This document shows, one piece after another, positions 33,586-42,028 of a stretch of DNA of 64,000 bases. The stretch's first letter is position 1. Each line of letters starts with the position of its first letter. The notes beneath the pieces were generated by a model. It was not told the DNA's origin and ran no database searches. It was given only the letters and a program-made list of their open reading frames with translations. The stretch covers positions 103,739 to 167,738 of the forward strand of contig CALVAO010000004.1 of NCBI GenBank assembly GCA_944325515.1. The letters run 5' to 3'. A program made the translations under genes and the position numbers. The stretch comes from Candidatus Gastranaerophilales bacterium (GTDB lineage Bacteria > Cyanobacteriota > Vampirovibrionia > Gastranaerophilales > Gastranaerophilaceae).

Positions 33586-36156
33586 ATGGCAATTACTCCA
33601 ATACAACCGAATATAGATAATACTAAGTCCCATAGACCCTACAGGGAAGCAAAAGGACAGGTTAAGACTACTAATAATGTAAAACCGCTTCCTCCGGAAG
33701 GACATCTTGTTCACGATAGACTTCTTGCAATGCCTAAATTCTTTATAAAAGATTTTGTCTATGATTTAGATGCCGTAAAAGACGGATTTAGAGGTGTTTC
33801 TAACGATCACCAGACAGGACGCTTAAATGATGTCGGACTCAAATTAGGCGGTATCGGTATTGCAACAATGCTCGCAGCAAGAACAACCAATCCGTTAGTC
33901 AGAATAATGGAATACGCCGGTTTGGGAGCTTTCTTAGCTTCAATGACAATATTCCCTAAACTTGCAATACAGCTTCCGTCAAGAATTCTTCATGGATTTG
34001 ACAGCGGCAAAGAATATATTGACGATCAAGGACGTAAAAAATCTGTTCTTCAAGATCCTAACTACATACCTTTTGATATGTACAGAGGAGAACGTAAAGG
34101 TGAAGATTTAAGTATTATTGCAGACAGGCTCGGTATTCCGAGAGGTATTAAAAACCGCGATGACTTAACTAAAGAACAGATGAGAAAAATCGGTATTCAA
34201 AACAATACTATCTGGATGCTCTCAGCAGGCTTTGCGACTCCGGTTATAACAGCACTGTTCTGCTACGGTATGGAAAGATTATTTGCTCCTCCGCTTGAAA
34301 AATACAGAAATTGCAGAGCAAATTCCAGAATTAGTCATATTTTAGATAGAACAAGTTTAAAAAATATGACATTGGAACCTGCTGAAATAGATTCTAACAA
34401 TTTGAGCAAACAGGTTGAAAAAATCCTTATAAACTTTAAAAACAAAGAAATTCCGCAGAATGAACTTGATAGTTTAACGGAAATGTTAACTGAAAAACTT
34501 GATTATAATGTTTCAGAAGGCATAAAACAAGATCTGGACAAAATATTCAAGTCCGAAAGAAATGGTTATTCAATCGGCAAAACGCAAATTGATGAATTAA
34601 TTAATTCCATCAAGAAAAATATTCCGGCAAATAACAGAAGTACACTTGAAAGAGTTTTTGTTCCTACAAAAGAAGAATTAACAAAAATTATTGGCTCTGA
34701 TATTATCAAACAGGAAGATTTGCCAAAAGTAAAAGACCAGCTGAAGCAGTTATTTAACGATAAAATAGAAAAGGAAACTGCTGTATCAAAAGAATTTTTG
34801 AAAGGATACAGAAATAACGTAATCGAAAATACTTCTAAATTTATTCAAAAATATCCGTCTAAATTTGTAAGCGAGAATAATATTAAAGAAGTTGTAGATT
34901 TAGCAAAAATTCTTGGCGAATTCAAAGCAAACGATAAATTACTGGATAAATGTAAATCCTTCAAATTTGAATATGCTCCGGAAACAGTTCTTGCCCGTTC
35001 ATATGGTAAATTTGAAAGAACGTTCTTAAAAGAACTCGGTTTTAAATTCAAAGATTTAAAACAAATGCAGGAATCTGAGCAATTCTCTAAAGAAATTCTT
35101 GATAAAAAACTTAATGAACTGGTAAAAAATCCGGAAAAATATGAAAAAACAGTTGCAAAACTCTCAAAAATCATTTCAGAAATGGAAGTTGCATTAAATG
35201 GTAAATCAAACGAAAAATCGCATATTCTGGATTTGATAAATGCTTATGAAAATAATTATAACAATACTGCAAAACGTCTTGCAAAAGCCGGTAATTTCAA
35301 AAACACAATAGACAGGCTTGTAAAAGAAGATGTCAGCACACTTTCTAATAATGTTAAAAGCAGACAGGAATTATTTGATCTGCTCGACGGTACAGTTAAA
35401 AAGACTGATGAAAAAGGTCTTGATTATGCTATAGAAAATGCTAAAGGAGTTGGTTCTTCCAAACAAATGGCAATAACCAGAATAGTTGAAAGATATCAAG
35501 GCGCCAAAAACTCTTTCTATAGATTGTTCCATACAATGGACTTCTACAACAGAGAGGCTCCAGTATCAGAATACGATAAAGAACTTGTAAAACGCGGTAA
35601 AGAAGTTCTTCTAGAAGCAACTTCTTCCGATCATACTCTAAAAATCAATACTGCTGACAATCCGGAATTATACAAAGATTTATTTAAAAAAGTCTGGAGA
35701 GTCGATGAACAAGCTAACGCAGGTGTTAATGACATAACAAAACACAAAGGTTATTTAACAGACTCTACATTAAAAAATCTTGGAAAATCCGGAGATCTGG
35801 CAACCGGTGATGTTGCGGGCAGAATGGAGCGTTATATAAACAGATTCAGAGATATTATAGGTAATAATAATATTGACTTTACGGAACCGGAACATAACTT
35901 AAATCCGGAAAATTTAAAACAATATTCAAAGAGTTCAAAAACAAGAATGCAAAAATTCAACCTTGTTTCTCAGACTCCGGTAGAATTTATACAAAAAGCT
36001 GCAGAAAGAAAATACGGTACACAAAAATGGTTTAGGATTGTATCGACAATCGGTGCGTCTGTAATTGCTGCAACAGTAGCTGCACAATTCGCATTCGGTA
36101 AAATTAAAAATCCCCAAAACATAGAAAAGCAGGTGGAAGATGAGCAAAATAGCTAA
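33586..36156 (+). CDS. Large membrane-anchored coiled-coil protein, unknown function
   Basis: This 856-residue protein has no family I know. Hydrophobic regions are at about 85-130 (LGGIGIATMLAA..., GLGAFLASMTIFPKLAI) and 205-232 (MLSAGFATPVITALFCYG). About 550 residues of charged alpha-helical, partly coiled-coil sequence follow (240-800), and a C-terminal TM segment lies at 825-845 (IVSTIGASVIAATVAAQFAFG). It would thus have both ends in the membrane and a large soluble middle part. The order short leader, TM group, long soluble part, TM end is shared with the 32505 and 10699 proteins. It overlaps the GH13 gene by 17 bases. Confidence 0.75.
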   Translation: MAITPIQPNIDNTKSHRPYREAKGQVKTTNNVKPLPPEGHLVHDRLLAMPKFFIKDFVYDLDAVKDGFRGVSNDHQTGRLNDVGLKLGGIGIATMLAARTTNPLVRIMEYAGLGAFLASMTIFPKLAIQLPSRILHGFDSGKEYIDDQGRKKSVLQDPNYIPFDMYRGERKGEDLSIIADRLGIPRGIKNRDDLTKEQMRKIGIQNNTIWMLSAGFATPVITALFCYGMERLFAPPLEKYRNCRANSRISHILDRTSLKNMTLEPAEIDSNNLSKQVEKILINFKNKEIPQNELDSLTEMLTEKLDYNVSEGIKQDLDKIFKSERNGYSIGKTQIDELINSIKKNIPANNRSTLERVFVPTKEELTKIIGSDIIKQEDLPKVKDQLKQLFNDKIEKETAVSKEFLKGYRNNVIENTSKFIQKYPSKFVSENNIKEVVDLAKILGEFKANDKLLDKCKSFKFEYAPETVLARSYGKFERTFLKELGFKFKDLKQMQESEQFSKEILDKKLNELVKNPEKYEKTVAKLSKIISEMEVALNGKSNEKSHILDLINAYENNYNNTAKRLAKAGNFKNTIDRLVKEDVSTLSNNVKSRQELFDLLDGTVKKTDEKGLDYAIENAKGVGSSKQMAITRIVERYQGAKNSFYRLFHTMDFYNREAPVSEYDKELVKRGKEVLLEATSSDHTLKINTADNPELYKDLFKKVWRVDEQANAGVNDITKHKGYLTDSTLKNLGKSGDLATGDVAGRMERYINRFRDIIGNNNIDFTEPEHNLNPENLKQYSKSSKTRMQKFNLVSQTPVEFIQKAAERKYGTQKWFRIVSTIGASVIAATVAAQFAFGKIKNPQNIEKQVEDEQNS

Positions 36157-37900
36157 TATTACATCATTAAATTTTAAAGCATCAAATTACCAGACTCAAG
36201 TTCCGGTTTCTGATACTAAAACGGAACCAAAAAAGTATGACAGTAATTTAAGCAGTCAGTATCTGGATAATCTTGCCCGTATAAATGCTCCTGCCGTAAA
36301 AAAAGTTGAATTAAACTCTACGACTCAAAAACCATATAAAAATAACTTACGTTCAATGATTCAGAATAATGAATCTGTTATGATGGCAATTGTAATGCGA
36401 ACTTTCACCGCACAAGACTTAAACGGTGATGACATTGTTACTTTATCAACAGGCGAAAAGAACGGCACTTTCTTAAGTGCAATATCCAGATTAGATGAGT
36501 TAAAGAATGATGGTATTAACACAATACATGTTTTGCCAATCCATCCTACAGGGAAGAAAAATGCTCAAGGTACAGCCGGTTCTATTTATGCTCCGCAAAA
36601 ATACGTTACAGATGACGGGCATCTGGCAATTGATCCGATGCTCATAGACAAAAACGACCCGAGGACTCCGGATGAACAGTTCAAAGCATTCATAGATGCC
36701 TGCCATCAACGTGGTATCAAAGTAATGCTTGATCTTCCTAGCTGTGCTTCCGTAGATATGTTTGAAGCAGAACCAAAATTAATGGCATATGGAAGAAATC
36801 ATGAAGAAAAAACTCCTCAAGGATGGGAAGATATCAGAATGTTTGATCCGTGGGAAGATGAAACTCAAAGAACACTTAATCCAAAATTACTTGAAATGCA
36901 TAAGCAATATGTAGATGCTTGTATAGATTTAGGTATTGATGGTATAAGAGCAGATGTTGCAAGAGCAAAACCGACAGAATTTTGGGATATCTTAATTAAA
37001 TATTCACATCAAAGAGATCCGGAATTCGGTTGGCTTGCAGAAAGCTACACATATGAATGTGCTTCTCCTATGGTAAATATGCCGTTTGACAGACCGGAAG
37101 ATTTACTAAGAGCCGGATTTGATGAATATTACGGTCAATACCATATTTTCCATGATTGGAAAAATGCCGCTGAATTCAATGATTATATAAAATTGAATTT
37201 GGATTTATCACATAAACTTCCGGCAGGGAAAAGTGTAATAGGCTCATTCTTAACTCACGATGACAGCTCTTCAATGATTCACGGCGGTGAAAATTATTGT
37301 AAATTAACAACAATATTGCAGGCAACAATTCCTATGTGCAACCCGTATTTCATTGATGGTTTCCAAACCGGTGATTATTATGATTACAAATATAGAGGCA
37401 AAAGCAATATTGAAACTTATACAGATAGACCTAATAAGGAAATGAATGAACACCGTTACAGACTCGCTCTGTTCAATCTGTCTAGAAAACCTGGCGGAGA
37501 TTCTCCGGATATAGAACGCGTAATGCGCGGAACTCTAAAAATGAGGAGTGAAAATCTGGATGTTTTAGCTGATAGAAACAGCAGCTTTATAGAACTAAAT
37601 AAACGTGAAGATAAAAATGATCAGATAATAACTTATGCAAGACACAATAACGGCAAGACTCTTCTTGTTGTTGCAAATAAAAATCCAAACAGAAATGTTA
37701 CCGGTATTATAGACATTCCGGGGTTAAAAGAAACACAAAAACTGAAAAATATGGTTCCGGAATACGGAGATACCAGCGAATTTCAAGTAAGTGCAAATGA
37801 GTTAAAAGTAAATCTTGCCCCCTGCGATGCTTATGTATTTGAGATTGACACTCCTAATATAGAAAAAGATTGTAAGGGACGTGTTTATAAACAAAAGTAA
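36140..37900 (+). CDS. GH13 alpha-amylase-family enzyme
   Basis: This 586-residue protein is a cytosolic alpha-glucan-active hydrolase or transferase. All three GH13 catalytic acids can be placed: GIRAD (nucleophile Asp272), LAES (acid/base Glu301) and THDD (His373, Asp374). The region VMLDLPSCAS matches the conserved strand-3 motif. The N-terminal 70 residues, including SLNFKASN (residues 9-16), are not part of the barrel and carry the F-K-G-like motif. The C-terminal beta domain covers about 500-580. The start lies inside the upstream gene with AGGTGGAAG before it. Specificity (amylase, glucanotransferase, glucosyltransferase) is open. A terminator follows. Confidence 0.88.
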   Translation: MSKIANITSLNFKASNYQTQVPVSDTKTEPKKYDSNLSSQYLDNLARINAPAVKKVELNSTTQKPYKNNLRSMIQNNESVMMAIVMRTFTAQDLNGDDIVTLSTGEKNGTFLSAISRLDELKNDGINTIHVLPIHPTGKKNAQGTAGSIYAPQKYVTDDGHLAIDPMLIDKNDPRTPDEQFKAFIDACHQRGIKVMLDLPSCASVDMFEAEPKLMAYGRNHEEKTPQGWEDIRMFDPWEDETQRTLNPKLLEMHKQYVDACIDLGIDGIRADVARAKPTEFWDILIKYSHQRDPEFGWLAESYTYECASPMVNMPFDRPEDLLRAGFDEYYGQYHIFHDWKNAAEFNDYIKLNLDLSHKLPAGKSVIGSFLTHDDSSSMIHGGENYCKLTTILQATIPMCNPYFIDGFQTGDYYDYKYRGKSNIETYTDRPNKEMNEHRYRLALFNLSRKPGGDSPDIERVMRGTLKMRSENLDVLADRNSSFIELNKREDKNDQIITYARHNNGKTLLVVANKNPNRNVTGIIDIPGLKETQKLKNMVPEYGDTSEFQVSANELKVNLAPCDAYVFEIDTPNIEKDCKGRVYKQK

Positions 37901-37935
37901 ATAATTAATCAAGCAAACATTAAATAAATAGGCGG

Positions 37936-37962
37936 AAAGACCGGCATTGCCGGTCTTTTTAA
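37936..37962. terminator. Bidirectional terminator after the GH13 operon
   Basis: AAAGACCGGC-ATT-GCCGGTCTTT has 10-bp perfect arms (37936-37945 and 37949-37958), with T runs on the right and A residues on the left. It can serve the rightward GH13 operon and the leftward acetyltransferase gene. Confidence 0.88.
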
Positions 37963-37972
37963 TTTAATTTTA

Positions 37973-38524
37973 TTACTGTTCTATTTTCCTTATAACCCTT
38001 GCAGGGTTCCCGACCGCAAGTGAATTTTCCGGTATATCTTTTGTTACAACAGCGCCGGCTCCTACAACGCACCCATCCCCGATATTTACACCCGGCAAAA
38101 CAACAACACTCCCTCCAAGCCAGCAATTCTTACCGATTGTTATCGGTTTTGCGGATTCTATAAACGTATTTCTTGTTTTGTAATCAAGAGGATGAATAGG
38201 GGTATAAAACTGAACATTCGGACCAACAAAAGTATTGCTTCCAATTGTAACTTTTGCACAATCCAGAATTACACAATTTGCATTAAAATATACATTGTCG
38301 CCTAATTCAGTATTACATCCATAATCAAAAAAGACAGCCGGTGTTATATAACATCCCGTTCCTATCTTCCCCAGAACAGATTTAAGAATATCAGAACGCT
38401 TTTTCTCATCTTTTTCTTGATTAAACTCTGTAATTAATGCCCTTGTTCTATCTCTTAAACCTATCAAATAATCGGTCATCGGGAAATAATCTTCCCCGCT
38501 TACCATTTTTTCAAACTCTCTCAT
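37973..38524 (-). CDS. Maltose/galactoside O-acetyltransferase-like hexapeptide enzyme
   Basis: This 183-residue left-handed beta-helix acetyltransferase is of the NodL/LacA/Maa type. The N-terminal helical part (MVSGEDYFPMTDYLIGLRDRTR) matches the Maa/LacA mac domain. The hexapeptide repeats run from about residue 60 to 175 and include the catalytic His in FYTPIHPLDYKTRN and the end motif GAGAVVTKDIPENSLAVGNPARVI. It would transfer acetyl from acetyl-CoA to a sugar hydroxyl; the sugar is unknown. It is monocistronic. Confidence 0.9.
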   Translation of the reverse strand: MREFEKMVSGEDYFPMTDYLIGLRDRTRALITEFNQEKDEKKRSDILKSVLGKIGTGCYITPAVFFDYGCNTELGDNVYFNANCVILDCAKVTIGSNTFVGPNVQFYTPIHPLDYKTRNTFIESAKPITIGKNCWLGGSVVVLPGVNIGDGCVVGAGAVVTKDIPENSLAVGNPARVIRKIEQ

Positions 38525-38552
38525 TCCCTATCTCCAAAATTTATTATATCAA

Positions 38553-38586
38553 AAAAGATGTATTTTGTTAACAAAATACATCTTTT
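38553..38586 (-). terminator. Perfect 34-bp palindromic terminator
   Basis: Arms of 17 bp (38553-38569 and 38570-38586) meet at GTTAAC. Read leftward the palindrome ends in six T, so it terminates the small ORF at 38609-38767. Confidence 0.85.
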
Positions 38587-38608
38587 GAAAATGGTTAATC
38601 TCTTTTCT

Positions 38609-38767
38609 CTAGCTCATGTAAGCACCTGCTTGCTGCGCAGCATATGTCCAAACATCCGTTTTTTGCAATTTTTCACGCTCTGTTTCCGGCTGAGCATCTT
38701 TTTTGTACATATCTGCCCAAAGAGGTACACTTCCAGAACCTTGTACGCCTTGTGCTTCACCTGCCAT
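38609..38767 (-). CDS. 52-residue small protein, unknown function
   Basis: The leftward ATG at 38767 is preceded by AAGGACG with good spacing, and the frame runs 52 codons to TAG at 38609. It begins MAGEAQGVQGSGSVPLWADM and ends AAQQAGAYMS; it is polar, with no signal peptide or TM segment. A strong terminator lies 22 bases after the stop and a free 100-bp upstream region lies before it, so it is a self-contained transcription unit. I know no family for it. Clear ribosome-binding site plus terminator argue for a real gene rather than chance. Confidence 0.65.
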   Translation of the reverse strand: MAGEAQGVQGSGSVPLWADMYKKDAQPETEREKLQKTDVWTYAAQQAGAYMS

Positions 38768-38868
38768 AGTTTTCGTCCTTTCTTGATATCTTCGTTTATA
38801 TAACTTATATATTTATAAAGTATTTTTTTATATATAAATTTCAATATTTTATAAAAATGTTACAAAAC

Positions 38869-40419
38869 TTAACCTTTTCTGGTCTTATTTTTAAGTATGA
38901 ATATAAACGGGATAATTATAAGCATCATTAATGCAAGGACTGTAAAAATATCAAAAAAAGCTCCGAGTCTTGCTTGATTAAGCAGCTCTCTATATAGTGT
39001 TCCGCTAGCCTTTCTTGATGCGGTAACTGCAGGATAATAATGCAAAAATTTCGTCTGCAAAGCTGCCATTTTAACTCCAAACATGTGGTTATGCGGTGCA
39101 AGATTAGCAACATAATAATTCTGGTAGACCTGCGACACTCTTGCGATAAATGTCGAAGCAGCTGATGTAGATATTGCAGTTATTATATTTTTAAATAAAG
39201 CATGCAAAGAAGCTGCATCTGCGTTTTTTGATGCCGGAAGAGTCTGGAATGAAAGTGCTGTTATTGGTACAAAAGCTGTCGGAACCCCGATACATAAGAG
39301 AATATTTGGCAGAATTATACTCTCCATTGATGAAGTCGGGTTCATCTGCGTTAGCATTAGAACAGATATTGCCATTATTATAAATCCGATTGTTGCAAGA
39401 ATACGGCTTTCTACGTATTTAGAGATTTCTCCGACCACCAGCAGACCGATTAGACATATAACTGCTCTTGGGAACATTGTCAAACCAGACATAGACGGGC
39501 TGTAGCCTATAAGACTCTGAATAAACATAGGAACAAGAAGCAGGGTTGAATATATCATCATATTTATAAAAGAACTGGCTATTGTGCCAAATAAAAAGTT
39601 TCGGTCTTTAAATACCCTTATATCAATTACCGGATATTTGTATTCAAGCTCCCAAACGTAGAAGAAAACAAAAGAGAATATGCAAATACCCGTAAGCCAG
39701 CAAATCCAGGTTTCATCAAACCAGTTATGCTGCTGTCCTTTATCTAGAACTATCTGCATACACGCCATTGCAATTACGATTGAAGTATATCCGATAATAT
39801 CAAATTTTTTGTTATATTTAAGTTTCGGCGGCACATCATCTTCGACTAAGAACTTAACAAGAATAAGTGATAACAGACATAATGGAATATTTATAATAAA
39901 AATCCATTGCCACGAAAAGTTATCTGTTAAATACCCTCCCATAAACGGTCCGGCAAGAGGAGAAAACATTGCCGCAACACCAAACAACCCCATTGCAACC
40001 CCTCTTTGTTCGGGAGGAAAAACTTCAAGCAGAATTGCTTGACATAAAGGCAAGATGCTTCCGCTTCCGATACCTTGAATTAGTCTTGCAAAGATTAGAG
40101 ATATAAGATTCGGCGAGATAATACACAGGAAACAGCCAAGAGTAAATACAATAATACTGTACATAAAAAGAAGCTTTTTCCCGATTAACCTGACTAAATA
40201 TCCCGTAACAGGAAGCATTAAACCTCCGGATATAATGTAGCATGTAATAACCGTATTGGTTTCATATTGTGTTGCCCCGTAAAAACCTGCTATATGCGGC
40301 TGGCTGACATTAGTTCCGGATGATGCTGCAAGTGCCAGAAATGAAGGCAGCAGCACCACCATTGCTATTATGTAAGGATTTATTTTTTTGCTATTTTCTA
40401 TTAAGGCTTCGTCTGACAT
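38869..40419 (-). CDS. emrB: DHA2-family multidrug efflux MFS transporter (EmrB type)
   Basis: This 516-residue inner-membrane proton antiporter has about 14 TM helices. Family motif A is seen as GYLVRLIGKKLLF (loop 2-3), motif C as the GAMGLFGVAAMFSPLAGPFMGG region, and the start ILPSFLALAASSGTNVSQPHIAGFYGA is typical of EmrB. It lies one base downstream of the EmrA-like gene and works with it and an outer-membrane TolC partner to move drugs or other amphiphiles across the envelope. Regulation is by the MarR protein of the same operon. Confidence 0.93.
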   Translation of the reverse strand: MSDEALIENSKKINPYIIAMVVLLPSFLALAASSGTNVSQPHIAGFYGATQYETNTVITCYIISGGLMLPVTGYLVRLIGKKLLFMYSIIVFTLGCFLCIISPNLISLIFARLIQGIGSGSILPLCQAILLEVFPPEQRGVAMGLFGVAAMFSPLAGPFMGGYLTDNFSWQWIFIINIPLCLLSLILVKFLVEDDVPPKLKYNKKFDIIGYTSIVIAMACMQIVLDKGQQHNWFDETWICWLTGICIFSFVFFYVWELEYKYPVIDIRVFKDRNFLFGTIASSFINMMIYSTLLLVPMFIQSLIGYSPSMSGLTMFPRAVICLIGLLVVGEISKYVESRILATIGFIIMAISVLMLTQMNPTSSMESIILPNILLCIGVPTAFVPITALSFQTLPASKNADAASLHALFKNIITAISTSAASTFIARVSQVYQNYYVANLAPHNHMFGVKMAALQTKFLHYYPAVTASRKASGTLYRELLNQARLGAFFDIFTVLALMMLIIIPFIFILKNKTRKG

Positions 40420-40420
40420 A

Positions 40421-41521
40421 CTATTTAATCTTAACTTTCGGAACTACTGACATCCCTGGAACGATATTATAATCTGATATATCTTCATCAAAAACTATTT
40501 TCACCGGAACTCTCTGAACAATTTTTACATAACTTCCAACTGCATTTTCCGGCGGGAAAAGACTCGATTTTGCACCTGTTGCACGCTGAATGCTGTCCAC
40601 ATGCGCCTTAAACCTTTTCCCCGGATAAGTATCAACCTTTACTTTAACTGGCTGCCCCGGCTTCATATTAGTAAGCTGGATTTCTTTGAAATTCGCTACA
40701 ACCCAGACCTGCTCCGGTACTATATTCATTAAAGGCTGTCCAACATTTACGTAATTACCTTTTTCTACGCTTCTTGCCGCAACTTTACCATCCTGCGGTG
40801 CATAAATTTTAGTATAAGCAAGATTTAATTTTGCCTGCTCGACTTCAGCTTCAAGCTTCTTAATCGTAGCCTCATCAGCTTTAGCTTTTGCTTTTCCGGA
40901 ATCAAGAGCATGCTGTGATGCCATTGAATTCTCCTGCGCTGCGTTATAATCGGCTTCTGCAACTTCAAGAGCTGTTTTACTCTTTTCAAAATCCTGCTTA
41001 GAAACAATTCCGTCTTTATACAATTCCTTGTATCTTTCAAAATCTTTCTTTGCGAAATCCAATCTTGAAGAAGCAGAGCTTATATCCTCAAAAGATTTAT
41101 TAACCTTAGAGGTACTTTCATCAACCTTCTTTTCTGACATATTCAATCCTGCCTTAGCTTCCGCTAGCCTTGCTTCTGCTTGAGCCAGAGCTACTTCAAA
41201 ATCCTTAGGGTCTAATTCCACAAGCAAAGTTCCTGCCTTAACCGGCTGGTTATCATCAACCAGAAGATTAATAACCGGTGCTGCAACCCTCGGTGCAACT
41301 GATATCAAACGCCCTTCTACAAAAGCATCATCCGTTGACTGAAAATAAGTGGAATGTATAGCAGCAACAATTCCTAAAATTACAAGAATGATTGCTGTTA
41401 TTGTCGGAACTATTACCCGCTTTTTCTTATATTCCGGTCTTCTTTTCTTCAATCTTTTCTTTGCTTCTTTTATAAATTCTTTATCATGTTTATCTTCATG
41501 TCTTTTTGCCATAATTATCAC
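40421..41521 (-). CDS. emrA: EmrA-like membrane fusion protein (HlyD family)
   Basis: This 366-residue periplasmic adaptor has one TM helix (residues about 36-56, VIVPTITAIILVILGIVAAIHS), a lipoyl half (FVEGRLISVAPRVAAPV), a coiled-coil hairpin (about 105-225) and the second lipoyl half with the beta barrel (AYTKIYAPQDGKVAARSVEKGNYV). It links the EmrB-like pump to TolC. The start codon is one base from the end of marR and the stop is one base from emrB, a compact operon. Confidence 0.94.
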   Translation of the reverse strand: MIIMAKRHEDKHDKEFIKEAKKRLKKRRPEYKKKRVIVPTITAIILVILGIVAAIHSTYFQSTDDAFVEGRLISVAPRVAAPVINLLVDDNQPVKAGTLLVELDPKDFEVALAQAEARLAEAKAGLNMSEKKVDESTSKVNKSFEDISSASSRLDFAKKDFERYKELYKDGIVSKQDFEKSKTALEVAEADYNAAQENSMASQHALDSGKAKAKADEATIKKLEAEVEQAKLNLAYTKIYAPQDGKVAARSVEKGNYVNVGQPLMNIVPEQVWVVANFKEIQLTNMKPGQPVKVKVDTYPGKRFKAHVDSIQRATGAKSSLFPPENAVGSYVKIVQRVPVKIVFDEDISDYNIVPGMSVVPKVKIK

Positions 41522-41980
41522 CTATACCTGAATAATTGTCTTTTTTCTTATATTTTCTTCCATTTTGTTTAAAGTGTTTAAGAAAGAGTCAATTTCACCG
41601 GCATCTATTCCTTCAACCGTATCACTCCAGATTTGAAGAATAGTCGGCAAAAGCTCCTCGCAAACTTTTCGTCCTTTATCCGTTATATATAATTTTTTCA
41701 CCTGTCTTCCTTCAGCACCAAGTTCGGATTTTACATATCCGCTATTTTCCAGAATAGTCACAATCCTTGTCATATTCGGTCGGTCTTTATAAGTTATATC
41801 CGCAAGCTGCCTTAAATACATTCCGTTATTTTCTTTTAGGGCATACAAAACCGTAAACTGCTCCGGTCTTAAATCATACCCCTGCTTTGCAAAAACTTGA
41901 TTTGCAAAAAGTTTTGAAAGCAGACCGGCACGCGACATACGTAACCCTATTTTTTGTTTTAATAAAATTTCTTGTTGCAT
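41522..41980 (-). CDS. MarR-family transcriptional repressor
   Basis: This protein of about 152 residues is a winged-helix dimer. It has an N-terminal dimerisation helix, a DNA-binding region (about 50-110: LRQLADITYKDRPNMTRIVTILENSGYV with the wing EGRQVKKLYITDKG) and a C-terminal helix. It heads the leftward efflux operon and is divergent from the TolC-like gene. I chose ATG 41980 because AAAGGA lies six bases upstream; the in-frame ATG at 42001 lies inside the palindromic operator. It should repress both directions until a ligand binds. Confidence 0.92.
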   Translation of the reverse strand: MQQEILLKQKIGLRMSRAGLLSKLFANQVFAKQGYDLRPEQFTVLYALKENNGMYLRQLADITYKDRPNMTRIVTILENSGYVKSELGAEGRQVKKLYITDKGRKVCEELLPTILQIWSDTVEGIDAGEIDSFLNTLNKMEENIRKKTIIQV

Positions 41981-41989
41981 ATTATTCCT

Positions 41990-42011
41990 TTGTGTTATCA
42001 TAATAACACAA
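41990..42011. promoter_or_regulatory. Palindromic operator of the marR/tolC divergent promoters
   Basis: TTGTGTTAT and ATAACACAA form perfect 9-bp arms with the 4-base spacer CATA, the size of typical MarR sites. It overlaps the ribosome-binding region of marR and lies 18 bases before the tolC start, so binding would block both transcripts. Confidence 0.7.
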
Positions 42012-42028
42012 GAAGGATAAGTGTAAAT

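Noticed and set aside
38558..38803. Rightward 81-codon frame between acetyltransferase and emrB
   Set aside because: It overlaps the terminator palindrome and the better-supported leftward small ORF; there is no ribosome-binding site and the composition is Cys/Phe-rich.
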